64,000 nt of DNA from the NCBI RefSeq assembly GCF_910577345.1, contig NZ_CAJTMT010000017.1:1-64000 (forward strand), in the 5' to 3' direction. A program made the position numbers and the translations under genes. Under the pieces are notes generated by a model, which searched no databases, was not told the origin of the DNA, and saw only the letters and a list, made by a program, of their open reading frames with translations. This document shows, one piece after another, positions 40,744 through 50,685 of the stretch. Every line of letters starts with the position of its first letter. Position 1 is the stretch's first letter. The DNA is from an uncultured Duncaniella sp. (lineage in GTDB: Bacteria; Bacteroidota; Bacteroidia; Bacteroidales; Muribaculaceae).

Positions 40744-42378
40744 ATGTCCAACATCCGGGAAAAGATTTCAACCGTGTTGCCCGAGGCCGTCATCGAAGAT
40801 GGCGACATCATGCAGGTGACCGTCCCCGACGCAAAGTGGCATGACTTCGCCAAGACACTCCGCGATGACAGTGACCTCGCTTTTGACTTCCTCGTGACCA
40901 TCGTCGGCATGGACTGGAAGGAAAACGGCATGGGCTGTATCTACTACCTCACATCCACCAAGCACAACACCCACATCTCTGTCAAGGTGATGGCTACCGG
41001 TGACCGTGAGCAGCCCCTCATCCATTCGATCCATGACCTCTGGGCCATCGCGACCATATTCGAGCGCGAGGTCTATGACTTCTTCGGCATTATCTTCATC
41101 AATAATCCCGACATGCGCCGCCTCTTCCTCAACATCGACTGGAAGGGCTATCCCTTGCGCAAGGACTATAACGACGACCCCAACATCAACCCCGTCTCCA
41201 CCGAGAACGAACGTCAGACAGACTTCACCGATGTGTGGACAGAGGATGCCGACGGCAAGGTCGTGAAGCATGAGCGCCGCATCTTCAAGCCCGAGGATTT
41301 CGTGGTCAACATCGGCCCGCAGCACCCCGCAACCCACGGTGTGCTCCGTTTCCGCACGGCTGTCGACGGTGAGATTATAAAGAAGATTGACATCTATCTC
41401 GGCTACATCCACCGTGGTGTCGAGAAAATCTGCGAGGGACTCACATATCCGCAGACCCTCCACTTCATGGACCGTCTCGACTACTTCTCGGCCCATCCCT
41501 ACCACCACTGTCTCTGTATGCTCATCGAGGAGGCTGCCGGAATCCAGATTTCGCGCCGCGCACAGGTGATCCGCGTGCTCATGGACGAGCTCTCGCGCAT
41601 CGCTTCACACTGCCTCTTCATCGGCACATACTGCATGGACCTCGGTGCGACCACCATGCTCTTCTACACCTTGCGTGTCCGCGAACAGATTCTCGACATC
41701 ATGGAGAAGACCTGCGGCGCGCGCATGACATTCAACTATGATTGCATCGGCGGTGTGATGCAGGACCTGCATCCCGACTTCGTCAAGGACGTACATGCCC
41801 TTCTCGATGTGCTCCCCGCCAACATCAAGGAATACAACAAAATTTTCACCGGCAACGTCATCGCCAAGAACCGTATGGAGAACGTCGGTGTGCTCACCCG
41901 CCACGATGCCATCTCATGGGCTGTCACCGGTCCTAACGGACGCGGTTCGGGCTGGGCTTGCGACGTACGCAAGTGTGCCCCCTACAGCATCTACCCCGAG
42001 CTTGATTTCGAGGAAATCGTGCGCGAGGAAGGCGACTCGATGGCCCGCTTCAAGGTGCGCATGGACGAGATGGTCCAGAGCGCGCGCATCATCGAGCAGC
42101 TCATCGACAATATTCCCGAGGGTGACTACTGCGTGAAGGTTCCCAAGGTGATTAAGCTCCCTGCCGGCCACTGGTTCAAGATGGTCGAGGGTTGCCGCGG
42201 CACATTCGGCGTATATCTCGAGAGCGACGGCACCGTCAATCCCTATCGTCTGAAGCTCGCCACCCCCTGTCTCCCCGCAGCCGCAGTCGTTGACCACATC
42301 ACCGAGGGCCAGAAGATCGCCGACCTTATCACTATCGGCGGCTCGCTTGACTACATTGTCCCCGACATTGACCGTTAA
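40744..42378 (+). CDS. nuoCD: Fused NADH-quinone oxidoreductase subunit C/D
   Basis: A 544-residue fusion. Residues 1-~150 are NuoC (30 kDa subunit; EREVYDFFGIIFINNPDMRR, DWKGYPLRKDY). Residues ~180-544 are NuoD (49 kDa subunit), starting NIGPQHPATHGVLRF with the quinone-site His, followed by YLGYIHRGVEK and FSAHPYHHCLC. Together they form the quinone-reducing chamber with NuoB. Fused C/D is common in Bacteroidetes and in Escherichia coli. Confidence 0.95.
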   Translation: MSNIREKISTVLPEAVIEDGDIMQVTVPDAKWHDFAKTLRDDSDLAFDFLVTIVGMDWKENGMGCIYYLTSTKHNTHISVKVMATGDREQPLIHSIHDLWAIATIFEREVYDFFGIIFINNPDMRRLFLNIDWKGYPLRKDYNDDPNINPVSTENERQTDFTDVWTEDADGKVVKHERRIFKPEDFVVNIGPQHPATHGVLRFRTAVDGEIIKKIDIYLGYIHRGVEKICEGLTYPQTLHFMDRLDYFSAHPYHHCLCMLIEEAAGIQISRRAQVIRVLMDELSRIASHCLFIGTYCMDLGATTMLFYTLRVREQILDIMEKTCGARMTFNYDCIGGVMQDLHPDFVKDVHALLDVLPANIKEYNKIFTGNVIAKNRMENVGVLTRHDAISWAVTGPNGRGSGWACDVRKCAPYSIYPELDFEEIVREEGDSMARFKVRMDEMVQSARIIEQLIDNIPEGDYCVKVPKVIKLPAGHWFKMVEGCRGTFGVYLESDGTVNPYRLKLATPCLPAAAVVDHITEGQKIADLITIGGSLDYIVPDIDR

Positions 42379-42456
42379 GCCCCGGCATTGCAATGGAATT
42401 TTCCACAAGAGTGAACTAACACAGAGAGAATAAAAAGTAATTTTCAAATAGACATT

Positions 42457-43533
42457 ATGCAAGACCTATCAGTCGGAACCGCATGGCTTCACTCCTTCCT
42501 CACTGACTATATCCCCGAATGGGCCGCAGTCACCCTTGAGTGCCTGCTCATCGGAGTTGGCCTGATGCTGCTCTATGCAGTGCTCGCGCTGTTCTATATC
42601 CTCTTCGAGCGTAAGGTGTGTGCCTACTTCCAGTGCCGTCTCGGCCCTAACCGCGTAGGCCCCTGGGGCTTGATGCAGAGTATCGCCGATATGTTCAAGA
42701 TTCTCATCAAGGAGCTTATCTCGCTGAACCATATCGACAAATTCCTCTTCGCCCTCGCTCCCTATCTCGTGATCATCGCCTCAATGCTCGCCTTTGCTGT
42801 CCTCCCGTGGGGTAACGGCTTGCAGATTATCGATTTCAATGTCGGCATCTTCTTCCTGCTTGCCGTGTCGTCCATCGGCGTTCTCGGTATCCTTCTGGCA
42901 GGATGGTCGTCAAACAACAAGTTCACCCTCATCGGTGCGCTCCGTTCGGGTGCCCAGATGGTCAGCTATGAGCTTTCCATGGGTCTCTGCGTGGTGACGA
43001 TGGTCGTGATGGCCGGCACAATGTCGGTCGGTGGAATCGTCGAGGCTCAGAACCATCTCTGGTTCATCTTCTCCGGCCATATCCCCGCCATCATCGCTTT
43101 CGTGATTTTCATGATTGCCGGTACGGCCGAGACCAACCGTGGCCCGTTTGACCTTCCCGAAGCTGAAAGTGAGCTTACCGCCGGTTACCACACCGAGTAC
43201 TCCGGTATCCACTTCGGTTTCTTCTATCTCGCCGAGTACCTCAACCTCTTCATCGTTTCCGGCGTGGCCGCGCTCCTCTTCTTCGGAGGCTGGATGCCGC
43301 TCCATATCCCCGGTCTCGATGCCTTCAACCAGATTATGGACTATATCCCCTCGTTCATCTGGTTCATCGGCAAGGCCATCGTGCTCTCATTCATCATCAT
43401 CTGGTTCAAGTGGACTTTCCCCCGTCTGCGAATCGACCAGCTTCTCACACTGGAGTGGAAATACCTCCTCCCCATCAACCTCTTCAACCTCGTGCTTATG
43501 GTCCTTATCGTGACCTTCAAGCTTTACCTCTAA
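42457..43533 (+). CDS. nuoH: NADH-quinone oxidoreductase subunit H
   Basis: A 358-residue membrane subunit with about eight helices. Signatures: FERKVCAYFQCRLGPNRVG, GGWSSNNKF-type AGWSSNNKFTLIGALRSG, and FDLPEAESELTAGYHTEYSG. It forms the base of the quinone tunnel. It is followed after 85 bp by atpD rather than nuoI, the point where the ATP synthase genes enter the nuo order. Confidence 0.95.
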   Translation: MQDLSVGTAWLHSFLTDYIPEWAAVTLECLLIGVGLMLLYAVLALFYILFERKVCAYFQCRLGPNRVGPWGLMQSIADMFKILIKELISLNHIDKFLFALAPYLVIIASMLAFAVLPWGNGLQIIDFNVGIFFLLAVSSIGVLGILLAGWSSNNKFTLIGALRSGAQMVSYELSMGLCVVTMVVMAGTMSVGGIVEAQNHLWFIFSGHIPAIIAFVIFMIAGTAETNRGPFDLPEAESELTAGYHTEYSGIHFGFFYLAEYLNLFIVSGVAALLFFGGWMPLHIPGLDAFNQIMDYIPSFIWFIGKAIVLSFIIIWFKWTFPRLRIDQLLTLEWKYLLPINLFNLVLMVLIVTFKLYL

Positions 43534-43618
43534 GATAATTTCCTCAAAACTCTAACCCACTACCACGCAGCCTGTCCCTCACATAAGGCCGGTCTGCCTG
43601 CCAAAAAATCTAAACGCG

Positions 43619-45124
43619 ATGAGTGAAAAATACGGCAAAATCGCCCAAGTCATCGGCCCGGTGGTCGACGTGATTTTCGAAGGTGATGACAACATCATCC
43701 CGCCCATCTATACAGCCCTCCGTGTCACTTCCGACAACGGTGCGGAGACCATCCTCGAAGTCGAGCAGCATATCGGTGAGGACACCGTCCGCTGCGTGTC
43801 GATGGAAAGTACCGACGGTCTTCGTCGTGGTATGCGCGTCGACAACCTTGAGCGTCCGATTGCGGTCCCCACGGGAGACCAGGTGAAAGGCCGTCTGCTC
43901 AACGTCCTCGGCGATGCCATCGACCGTCTGCCCGAGCTTGACCGCGACAACCTCCGTCCCATCCATCAGCCCGCGCCGAAGTTCGACGACCTCACAATCG
44001 GCACCGAGATTCTCTTCACCGGTATCAAGGTCATCGACCTTCTCGAACCCTACAGCAAGGGTGGCAAGATTGGTCTGTTCGGTGGTGCAGGTGTGGGCAA
44101 GACAGTGCTCATCATGGAGCTCATCAACAACATCGCCAAAGGCCACAGCGGCTTCTCGGTGTTCACCGGTGTGGGCGAACGTACCCGCGAGGGTAACGAC
44201 CTCCTCCGCGAGATGATCGAGAGCGGTGTCATGAAGTATGGCAAGAAGTTTGAGGAAGGCATGGAGAAGGGCGAGTGGAATCTTGCCGACGTCGACATGG
44301 ACCAGGTGGCCCAGTCGCAGGCAACCCTCGTGTTCGGCCAGATGAACGAACCCCCGGGCGCACGTCTGCGTGTGGCTCTTTCAGGTCTTACGGTCGCCGA
44401 GCAGTTCCGCGATCAGGACGGTGGCGGTAAGGACATCCTTCTCTTCATCGACAACATCTTCCGTTTCACCCAGGCAGGTTCGGAGGTGTCGGCACTTCTC
44501 GGCCGTATGCCCTCCGCCGTAGGTTACCAGCCTACCCTCGCCTCTGAAATGGGTGCCCTCCAAGAGCGAATCACTTCGACCAAGAACGGTTCGATTACCT
44601 CTGTCCAGGCCATCTATGTGCCTGCCGACGACTTGACCGACCCGGCTCCCGCGACAACATTCAGCTTCCTTGACGCGACAACAGTGCTCTCGCGTAAGAT
44701 TTCCGAGCTCGGTATCTACCCCGCCGTCGACCCCCTCGAATCGACCTCGCGAATCCTCGACCCCAACATCATCGGCGAGGACCACTACAACACCGCACAG
44801 GCCGTCAAGCAGCTTCTCCAGAAATACAACGAGCTTCAGGACATCATCGCCATCCTCGGTGTCGATGAACTTTCCGATGACGACAAGCTCGTCGTTTCCC
44901 GCGCCCGCCGCGCGCAGCGCTTCCTCTCGCAGCCCTTCCACGTTGCCGAGCAGTTCACCGGTCTTCCCGGTGTCATGGTGCCTCTGAGCGAAACCATCCG
45001 TGGCTTCAAGATGATTCTTTCAGGCGAAATGGATGAGTATCCCGAACAGGCGTTCCTCAACGTCGGCACAATCGACGAAGCCATCGAAAAGGGCAAGAAA
45101 CTCCTTGCCGAAGTTGCGAAGTAA
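43619..45124 (+). CDS. atpD: ATP synthase F1 subunit beta
   Basis: A 501-residue catalytic subunit. Walker A is GLFGGAGVGKTVLIMEL, the catalytic Glu is in VGERTREGNDL, and DILLFIDNIFRFTQAGSEVS holds Walker B. Length is normal for Bacteroidetes. It heads the D-C-B-E-F-H-A-G order usual for this phylum, but here directly behind nuoH on the same strand with no terminator or recognisable promoter in the 85-bp gap. Confidence 0.97.
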   Translation: MSEKYGKIAQVIGPVVDVIFEGDDNIIPPIYTALRVTSDNGAETILEVEQHIGEDTVRCVSMESTDGLRRGMRVDNLERPIAVPTGDQVKGRLLNVLGDAIDRLPELDRDNLRPIHQPAPKFDDLTIGTEILFTGIKVIDLLEPYSKGGKIGLFGGAGVGKTVLIMELINNIAKGHSGFSVFTGVGERTREGNDLLREMIESGVMKYGKKFEEGMEKGEWNLADVDMDQVAQSQATLVFGQMNEPPGARLRVALSGLTVAEQFRDQDGGGKDILLFIDNIFRFTQAGSEVSALLGRMPSAVGYQPTLASEMGALQERITSTKNGSITSVQAIYVPADDLTDPAPATTFSFLDATTVLSRKISELGIYPAVDPLESTSRILDPNIIGEDHYNTAQAVKQLLQKYNELQDIIAILGVDELSDDDKLVVSRARRAQRFLSQPFHVAEQFTGLPGVMVPLSETIRGFKMILSGEMDEYPEQAFLNVGTIDEAIEKGKKLLAEVAK

Positions 45125-45173
45125 GAAAACGCAGATTTAACAAAGTCTCTCAAACTCATCAGCAGACACAGCA

Positions 45174-45410
45174 ATGATACTCAAAGTCATATCGGCCGAA
45201 GACATCGTCTTTCAGGGTGAAGTCAAAGTGGTGCACCTTCCGGGTGCCATGGGCGCTTTCACCGTACTTCCCGGCCACGCGGCCCTTATCTCAACCCTCA
45301 CACCCGGCGACATCCGCTACACGGCTGCCGACGGCGAGGAACACAAGGTCACCGTTGAGGGCGGAATCGTCGACGTTGACTCGAATATCGTGTCGGTCTG
45401 CATCTATTAA
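45174..45410 (+). CDS. atpC: ATP synthase F1 subunit epsilon, short form
   Basis: 78 residues covering only the N-terminal beta-sandwich (LKVISAEDIVFQGEVKVVHL, GAMGAFTVLPGHAALISTL). The C-terminal two-helix hairpin that inhibits ATP hydrolysis in many bacteria is absent. Short epsilon subunits of this kind are known in Bacteroidetes, so this is not a truncation by mutation. The ATG of atpB follows 3 bp after the stop. Confidence 0.92.
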   Translation: MILKVISAEDIVFQGEVKVVHLPGAMGAFTVLPGHAALISTLTPGDIRYTAADGEEHKVTVEGGIVDVDSNIVSVCIY

Positions 45411-45413
45411 ACT

Positions 45414-46586
45414 ATGGTGACGATGAAACGAAACATATTCACATCCCTACTCCTGGCCATCGTGGCCATCCTGCTTCCCCTCGGGGCGGCGGCTTCCGAA
45501 AGCCATCCCGCCGATTCGACCGAGGAGAAGAGCGGTGCGGTCGATGCGCAGGGAATCATCTTCGAGCACCTCGGCGACCGCTACGGTTGGGAAGTGCCTT
45601 TCAATCACCATAAGTCCATCCCCCTCCCTGTCATTGTCTGGGGTTCCGACGGCCTTCATGTGTTCTCATCTGCCCGTGTCGAGCATGGTGAGACCTACCG
45701 CGACGGCAATGCCGAATTCAAGGTGGCCGGCAAGGACAGCCCCTACAAGGGCAAGGTAGTCGAGATTATCGACGGCAAGGAGGTGAAACCGACCATCGAC
45801 ATCTCCATCACCAAGAATGTCTGCGGTGTGTTCATCGCCGTGCTTCTCGTGATATGGGCCATCATGTCGGTTGCCCGCTGGCACCGCACCCAGGGCATGA
45901 AGGGCCCGCGCAAGATGACCGGAGCGGTCGAATTCGTGATTCTCTTCATCTACGACGGTGTCATCAAGCCCACACTCAAGGACAAGGCCAACAAGTTTGC
46001 GCCCTATCTCCTGACGGTGTTCTTCTTCATCCTCGTGATGAACCTTCTGGGCCTCATCGTGATTTTCCCCGGTGGCGCGAACCTCACAGGCAACATTGCA
46101 GTGACCCTCGTCCTCGCCATCATCACCTTCCTTATCACCAACATCTTCGCAACGAAGCACTATTGGAAGGAAATCTTCAATCCCGATGTGCCCTGGTGGC
46201 TGAAATGGCCCCTCCCCATCATGCCGGTTATCGAAATCTTCGGTATCTTCACCAAGCCCGCGGCCCTCACGGTCCGTCTGTTCGCCAACATGATGGGTGG
46301 CCACATGATTGTCATCGTGCTCACGCTCCTCATCTTCATTTTCGCGGCGATGGGTCCGGCGGTGACAGGCGCGACGGCAGTTGTCAGCATCATCTTCTCG
46401 GTGTTCATGCTCCTGATTGACGTTCTTGTCAGCTTCATCCAGGCCTACGTATTCACCATGCTCTCGACCCTCTTCATCGCCCTCGGGCAGGAGGACGGCC
46501 ACGGCGAGCACAAGAAGGATGAAGCCCACGACGCAGCCGCAACTCCCGCCGAGGCCCCGAAAGCCCCGGCAACCAACCCTGCATAA
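45414..46586 (+). CDS. atpB: ATP synthase Fo subunit a with signal peptide and N-terminal extension
   Basis: A 390-residue membrane subunit, longer than the ~270 of E. coli. It opens with a signal-like helix (MKRNIFTSLLLAIVAILLPL), then a ~100-residue periplasmic extension (HHKSIPLPVIVWGSDGLHVF) before the membrane domain. The essential Arg is in AALTVRLFANMMGGH. The tail (HGEHKKDEAHDAAATPAEAP) is Ala/Pro/Lys-rich. Start may be 45414 or the second ATG at 45423. The extension is known in Bacteroidetes a-subunits. The small hypothetical gene often found between atpC and atpB in Bacteroides is not present. Confidence 0.92.
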   Translation: MVTMKRNIFTSLLLAIVAILLPLGAAASESHPADSTEEKSGAVDAQGIIFEHLGDRYGWEVPFNHHKSIPLPVIVWGSDGLHVFSSARVEHGETYRDGNAEFKVAGKDSPYKGKVVEIIDGKEVKPTIDISITKNVCGVFIAVLLVIWAIMSVARWHRTQGMKGPRKMTGAVEFVILFIYDGVIKPTLKDKANKFAPYLLTVFFFILVMNLLGLIVIFPGGANLTGNIAVTLVLAIITFLITNIFATKHYWKEIFNPDVPWWLKWPLPIMPVIEIFGIFTKPAALTVRLFANMMGGHMIVIVLTLLIFIFAAMGPAVTGATAVVSIIFSVFMLLIDVLVSFIQAYVFTMLSTLFIALGQEDGHGEHKKDEAHDAAATPAEAPKAPATNPA

Positions 46587-46632
46587 CTTAAAAAAATATA
46601 CTTACAAACAAACCCTTTAATCTCCCGCAATT

Positions 46633-46881
46633 ATGTTAGCAATGATTTTAGCAGCTATCGAAGGAACCCTCGGCATCGGCGTATGTATCGGTGCAGCAAT
46701 CGCAGCAATTGGTGCCGGTATCGGCATCGGTAAAATCGGTGGCTCGGCCATGGAAGCTATCGCCCGTCAGCCCGAATCAACCGGCGACATCCGCAGTAAC
46801 ATGATCGTAATCGCCGCCCTTATCGAAGGTGTGGCCCTCTTTGCTGTCATCGTTTGTATCCTCGCAATGTTTGTGGGCTAA
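46633..46881 (+). CDS. atpE: ATP synthase Fo subunit c
   Basis: An 82-residue two-helix proteolipid. Helix 1 is glycine-rich (IGAGIGIGKIGGSAM), the loop is ARQPE, and helix 2 carries the ion-binding Glu65 in AALIEGVALFAV. The Ser/Thr after the Glu and the helix-1 Gln of sodium-type rings are absent, so proton coupling is expected. Confidence 0.95.
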   Translation: MLAMILAAIEGTLGIGVCIGAAIAAIGAGIGIGKIGGSAMEAIARQPESTGDIRSNMIVIAALIEGVALFAVIVCILAMFVG

Positions 46882-46904
46882 TCCAAACTTCAATCATTTG
46901 AAAG

Positions 46905-47402
46905 ATGGAACTTTTCACGCCTGATTTCGGTCTGGTATTCTGGATGTTCGTGTCATTCGCCATCCTCTTCTTCATTCTGTGGAAGTGGGGCTGGCCGGTG
47001 ATCATGAAAGGAGTGTCTGACCGAGCCGACCTCATCGACAAAGGTGTGGAGTATGCTCAAAATGCCAAACAACAGCTTGACCATGCCCGCGAAGAGGCGG
47101 ATAAATACATAGCCGACGCACGTCGCCAGCAGGCCGACATGCTGCGCGAGGCCGACAGGATGAAATCACAGATCATCGACGAAGCCCGCAGCGCCGCACA
47201 GTCAGAGGCCAAGAAGGTGATGGACGCCGCCAAAGTGTCTATCGAACAGGAACGCAAACAAGCCGAGCAGCAGTTCCGCAACGAAGTCTCATCCTTCGCT
47301 CTCGACATCGCCCAGAAGGTGGTGCGCAACCAGATGAAGGACGAGAAAGCTCAGGAACAGCTCGTCAGCTCCCTGCTCGACGAGATGGAGAAACAGAATT
47401 GA
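46905..47402 (+). CDS. atpF: ATP synthase Fo subunit b
   Basis: A 165-residue peripheral-stalk subunit: one N-terminal membrane helix (FWMFVSFAILFFILWKWGWP) then a long charged coiled coil (residues ~40-160) rich in Ala, Glu, Lys and Gln. It is followed by an unusual 133-bp gap with a 10-bp hairpin before atpH. Confidence 0.93.
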   Translation: MELFTPDFGLVFWMFVSFAILFFILWKWGWPVIMKGVSDRADLIDKGVEYAQNAKQQLDHAREEADKYIADARRQQADMLREADRMKSQIIDEARSAAQSEAKKVMDAAKVSIEQERKQAEQQFRNEVSSFALDIAQKVVRNQMKDEKAQEQLVSSLLDEMEKQN

Positions 47403-47413
47403 TCCTTCCCCCT

Positions 47414-47442
47414 GCGTCTCCGGCACCCCGGTCCGGAGACGC
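47414..47442 (+). promoter_or_regulatory. Intercistronic hairpin between atpF and atpH
   Basis: GCGTCTCCGG (47414-47423) pairs perfectly with CCGGAGACGC (47433-47442), with a 9-nt loop and no T run. It is placed in the longest gap within the atp genes. Suggests RNA processing or 3'-end protection rather than termination, perhaps to keep atpE/atpF message more abundant; this is inference. Confidence 0.55.
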
Positions 47443-47535
47443 GGCGGAAATCATTCCCGGTCTGACTCTTCGACTCGACATTAAATTAACCCTCATTTAA
47501 GATTACTCATCCTCTAAGGCTCTCATCTCCACGCA

Positions 47536-48081
47536 ATGAACCAAGGTCTCATCCCCAGCCGCTACGCCAAGGCTCTTTTCGAGTATGCCTCCGAAAAGGG
47601 CGCCGATGCGCGCATCTACGAGCTAATGCATACGCTCGACAACTCCTTTGTCGCCGAGCCGTCGCTCCAGCAGGCCGTGGCCAATCCCTTCATCCCCGCA
47701 CCCGACAAGGTGAAACTTCTCACCTCCGCCGCCGGTGCGACAGCCAAGGATGAAGTCTATGCGCGCTTCCTGCAGCTCCTGACCGAGAACAACCGTCTCG
47801 ACGCTGCCCGCGACATAGCACTCGCCTATATGAAAATCTACCGTAGCGAGCACCGCATCTACCTTGTGACCGTCACATCGGCCGCTCCCATGGGTGCAGC
47901 TGAGGAGGATCGTCTGAAAGCGCTCATCGAGCGCCACCTCAACGGCGGAACGATGGAATATCACCATCGCGTCGACCCTGATCTCATCGGTGGCTTCACT
48001 GTCACAATCAACAACGAGAAGCTCGACGCTTCCGTGGCCGATGAGCTCAAGCAATTGCGTATAAAACTTTTAAGCAACTAA
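47536..48081 (+). CDS. atpH: ATP synthase F1 subunit delta
   Basis: A 181-residue OSCP-type stalk subunit. The start NQGLIPSRYAKALFEYASEK matches the family (I-x-x-R-Y-A-x-A-L-F), and the C-terminal DPDLIGGFTVTINNEKLDAS is the OSCP signature. It connects the F1 head to the b subunits. Confidence 0.93.
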   Translation: MNQGLIPSRYAKALFEYASEKGADARIYELMHTLDNSFVAEPSLQQAVANPFIPAPDKVKLLTSAAGATAKDEVYARFLQLLTENNRLDAARDIALAYMKIYRSEHRIYLVTVTSAAPMGAAEEDRLKALIERHLNGGTMEYHHRVDPDLIGGFTVTINNEKLDASVADELKQLRIKLLSN

Positions 48082-48106
48082 CCATTTTCACACCCCATAT
48101 ATTACA

Positions 48107-49678
48107 ATGATTAACCCAAGCGAGATTTCTCAGGTATTAAAACAGCAACTGGAGAATATCAACTCCAAGGTATCCTTCGAGGAGACCGGAGTTGTCCTTG
48201 AAGTCGGCGACGGTGTGGCCCGTGTCTACGGCCTCGACAATGTCTGCGCGAACGAGCTTGTAGAATTCGAAAACGGAGTGAAAGGTGTGGCCCTCAACCT
48301 GGAGGAGAGCAACGTAGGTGTCATCCTGCTCAATAATGTTAATGCCGTTACGGAAAACATGACCGTGAAGCGCACCGGCGAGATTGCCTCCATCCACGTT
48401 GGCGACGGTGTCTTCGGCCGTGTCATCAACGTTCTCGGCGAGCCCATCGACGGTCGCGGTCCCATCCAGGGCGACCTTCTCCCCATGCCCCTTGAGCGCA
48501 AGGCTCCGGGCGTAATCTTCCGTCAGCCCGTGAAGCAGCCGCTTCAGACCGGTCTCAAGGCCATCGACTCCATGGTGCCCATAGGTCGCGGTCAGCGCGA
48601 GCTCATCATCGGTGACCGCCAGATTGGCAAAACTGCCATTGCAATCGACACCATCATCAACCAGCGTGCCAACTTCGAGGCCGGAAAGCCTGTCTACTGT
48701 ATATATGTGGCCATTGGCCAGAAAGCATCATCGGTTGCCTCCACCGTCGAGACCCTCCGCCAGCATGGCGCCCTCGACTACACCGTGGTCGTAGCCGCAA
48801 CCGCCGCAGACTCCGCTTCGATGCGTTACTACGCTCCCTTTGCCGGAGTTGCAATCGGCGAATTCATCCGCGACACAGGCCGCGACGCCCTCATCGTCTA
48901 CGATGACCTCTCGAAGCAGGCCGTGGCCTACCGCGAGATCTCACTCGTGCTCAAGCGTCCTTCGGGCCGCGAGGCATATCCGGGCGACATCTTCTATCTC
49001 CACAGCCGTCTGCTTGAACGTGCTGCTAAAATCATCGACAACCAGCAGGTGGCCGAGAATATGAACGACCTCCCCGAGTCGCTCAAAGGCAAGGTGAAGG
49101 GTGGAGGTTCGCTCACCGCCCTTCCTATCATCGAGACTCAGGCAGGCGACGTGTCGGCCTACATCCCGACCAACGTTATCTCTATCACCGACGGTCAGAT
49201 CTTCCTTGAGACCGCCCTCTTCAACCGTGGTATCCGTCCCGCCATCAACGTGGGTATCTCCGTATCGCGTGTGGGTGGTAACGCTCAGATCAAGTCAATG
49301 AAGAAGGTGGCAGGTACGCTGAAGATTGACCAGGCACAGTTCCGCGAGCTCGAATCGTTCACCAAGTTCGGTGGCGACATCGACCCCGTGACCGCCCGCG
49401 TCATCGACAAGGGCCGCAAGAACGAACGCCTCCTCATCCAGCCCCAGTACTCCCCGATGAAGGTCGAGGACGAGGTCGCAGTCATCTTCTGCGGCACAAA
49501 GGGATTGCTTGAGAATGTGCCTCTCGACAAGGTGTCCGAGTTTGAGAAAAACTTCCTCCAGCTCGTCAGCACCAAGTATCCCGAGGTCATGGAGGCCATC
49601 CGCGCCGGAAAGCTCGACGACGACGTCACTTCAAAGCTCACCGCCGCAGCCGCCGAAATCTCCGGCTCCTACAAATAA
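48107..49678 (+). CDS. atpA: ATP synthase F1 subunit alpha
   Basis: A 523-residue non-catalytic nucleotide-binding subunit. Walker A is GDRQIGKTAIAID; VYDDLSKQAVAYREISL and the PSGREAYPGDIFYLHSRLLE signature are present. Length normal. It is 25 bp after atpH. Confidence 0.97.
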   Translation: MINPSEISQVLKQQLENINSKVSFEETGVVLEVGDGVARVYGLDNVCANELVEFENGVKGVALNLEESNVGVILLNNVNAVTENMTVKRTGEIASIHVGDGVFGRVINVLGEPIDGRGPIQGDLLPMPLERKAPGVIFRQPVKQPLQTGLKAIDSMVPIGRGQRELIIGDRQIGKTAIAIDTIINQRANFEAGKPVYCIYVAIGQKASSVASTVETLRQHGALDYTVVVAATAADSASMRYYAPFAGVAIGEFIRDTGRDALIVYDDLSKQAVAYREISLVLKRPSGREAYPGDIFYLHSRLLERAAKIIDNQQVAENMNDLPESLKGKVKGGGSLTALPIIETQAGDVSAYIPTNVISITDGQIFLETALFNRGIRPAINVGISVSRVGGNAQIKSMKKVAGTLKIDQAQFRELESFTKFGGDIDPVTARVIDKGRKNERLLIQPQYSPMKVEDEVAVIFCGTKGLLENVPLDKVSEFEKNFLQLVSTKYPEVMEAIRAGKLDDDVTSKLTAAAAEISGSYK

Positions 49679-49731
49679 AGAATCAACTCCTCAATCAACG
49701 CATATAACCCCACTGACAGTCAGATACCACT

Positions 49732-50619
49732 ATGGCTACACTTCGCGAACTTAAAGGACGCATCGGCTCCGTGGCTTCGAGTGAGAAAATCACCGGTGCC
49801 ATGAAGATGATTTCCTCGGCCAAAATGCACCGCGCCGAGTCTGATCTGCGCCGTCTGCTGCCTTTCCGACAGCAGATAGAGAATATCATCGGCAATCTCC
49901 TTTCGGCAGATGCTGAGTTCTCGTCACCCCTCACGGACGAACGCGAGGTCAATTCAATCGCCGTCATGGTGCTCGGTTCTGACGACGGTCTCTGCGGTGC
50001 CTACAACATCAACATCTTTAAGGAACTGCTCGCCACCGTCAAGGCCTATCGCGAGAAGTTCGGCGCTTCGGTCAGGATTACTGTCCTCCCCGTCGGCGCA
50101 AAGATGGTGAAGGCGACCAGCCGCATGGCCCTCCCCGGAGTCAAGGTAGAGGTTCCGGCCGGTATCGATTCCAAATCCAACGGCGAGGCCGTCAAGGCTC
50201 TCACACGCCGTCTGGAGGAGCGCTTCATCGCCGGTGATTTTGACCGTGTGGAGCTTCTCTACATGAATTTCCAGTCAGTGAGCCGTCAGCGCGTCAAGTG
50301 CGATCCGCTCCTTCCCGTCAGCTCCACGATGTTTGCGGGCGAGGGTGTCAAGGCCTCCTGCCGTCCCTACATCTTCGAGCCGGATGCCGCCACGATTTTC
50401 GTCTCGGTCCTCCCGATGTTCCTCCTCGCTGTGATGCAGGAGGTCTTCACCGAGAACCGTGCCTCCGAGCAGGCTGCGCGAATCATGGCCATGCAGAGCG
50501 CCAACGACAATGCGAAGAAACTCCTCGAGCAACTGCGTCTCGAATACAACAAGCTGCGTCAGCAGAGCATCACGACCGAACTCCTCGACATTGTCGGCGG
50601 TCAGGTCAAGAACGATTGA
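49732..50619 (+). CDS. atpG: ATP synthase F1 subunit gamma
   Basis: A 295-residue rotor subunit. The N-terminal helix LRELKGRIGSVASSEKITGA+MKMISSAK and the C-terminal helix RIMAMQSANDNAKKLLEQL match the coiled-coil shaft. GSDDGLCGAYNINIFK is the usual internal signature (GSDRGLCG in many species). Last of the atp genes; nuoI begins 66 bp later with no terminator between. Confidence 0.96.
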   Translation: MATLRELKGRIGSVASSEKITGAMKMISSAKMHRAESDLRRLLPFRQQIENIIGNLLSADAEFSSPLTDEREVNSIAVMVLGSDDGLCGAYNINIFKELLATVKAYREKFGASVRITVLPVGAKMVKATSRMALPGVKVEVPAGIDSKSNGEAVKALTRRLEERFIAGDFDRVELLYMNFQSVSRQRVKCDPLLPVSSTMFAGEGVKASCRPYIFEPDAATIFVSVLPMFLLAVMQEVFTENRASEQAARIMAMQSANDNAKKLLEQLRLEYNKLRQQSITTELLDIVGGQVKND

Positions 50620-50685
50620 TCCCGACCACCGTCACAGTCACCATCCATACAGAATTATAATAGCATATACAGATAATAAACCGAC

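Noticed and set aside
45174..45410. atpC as a truncated pseudogene
   Set aside because: Short epsilon subunits lacking the C-terminal hairpin are normal in this phylum, and the reading frame and spacing are intact.
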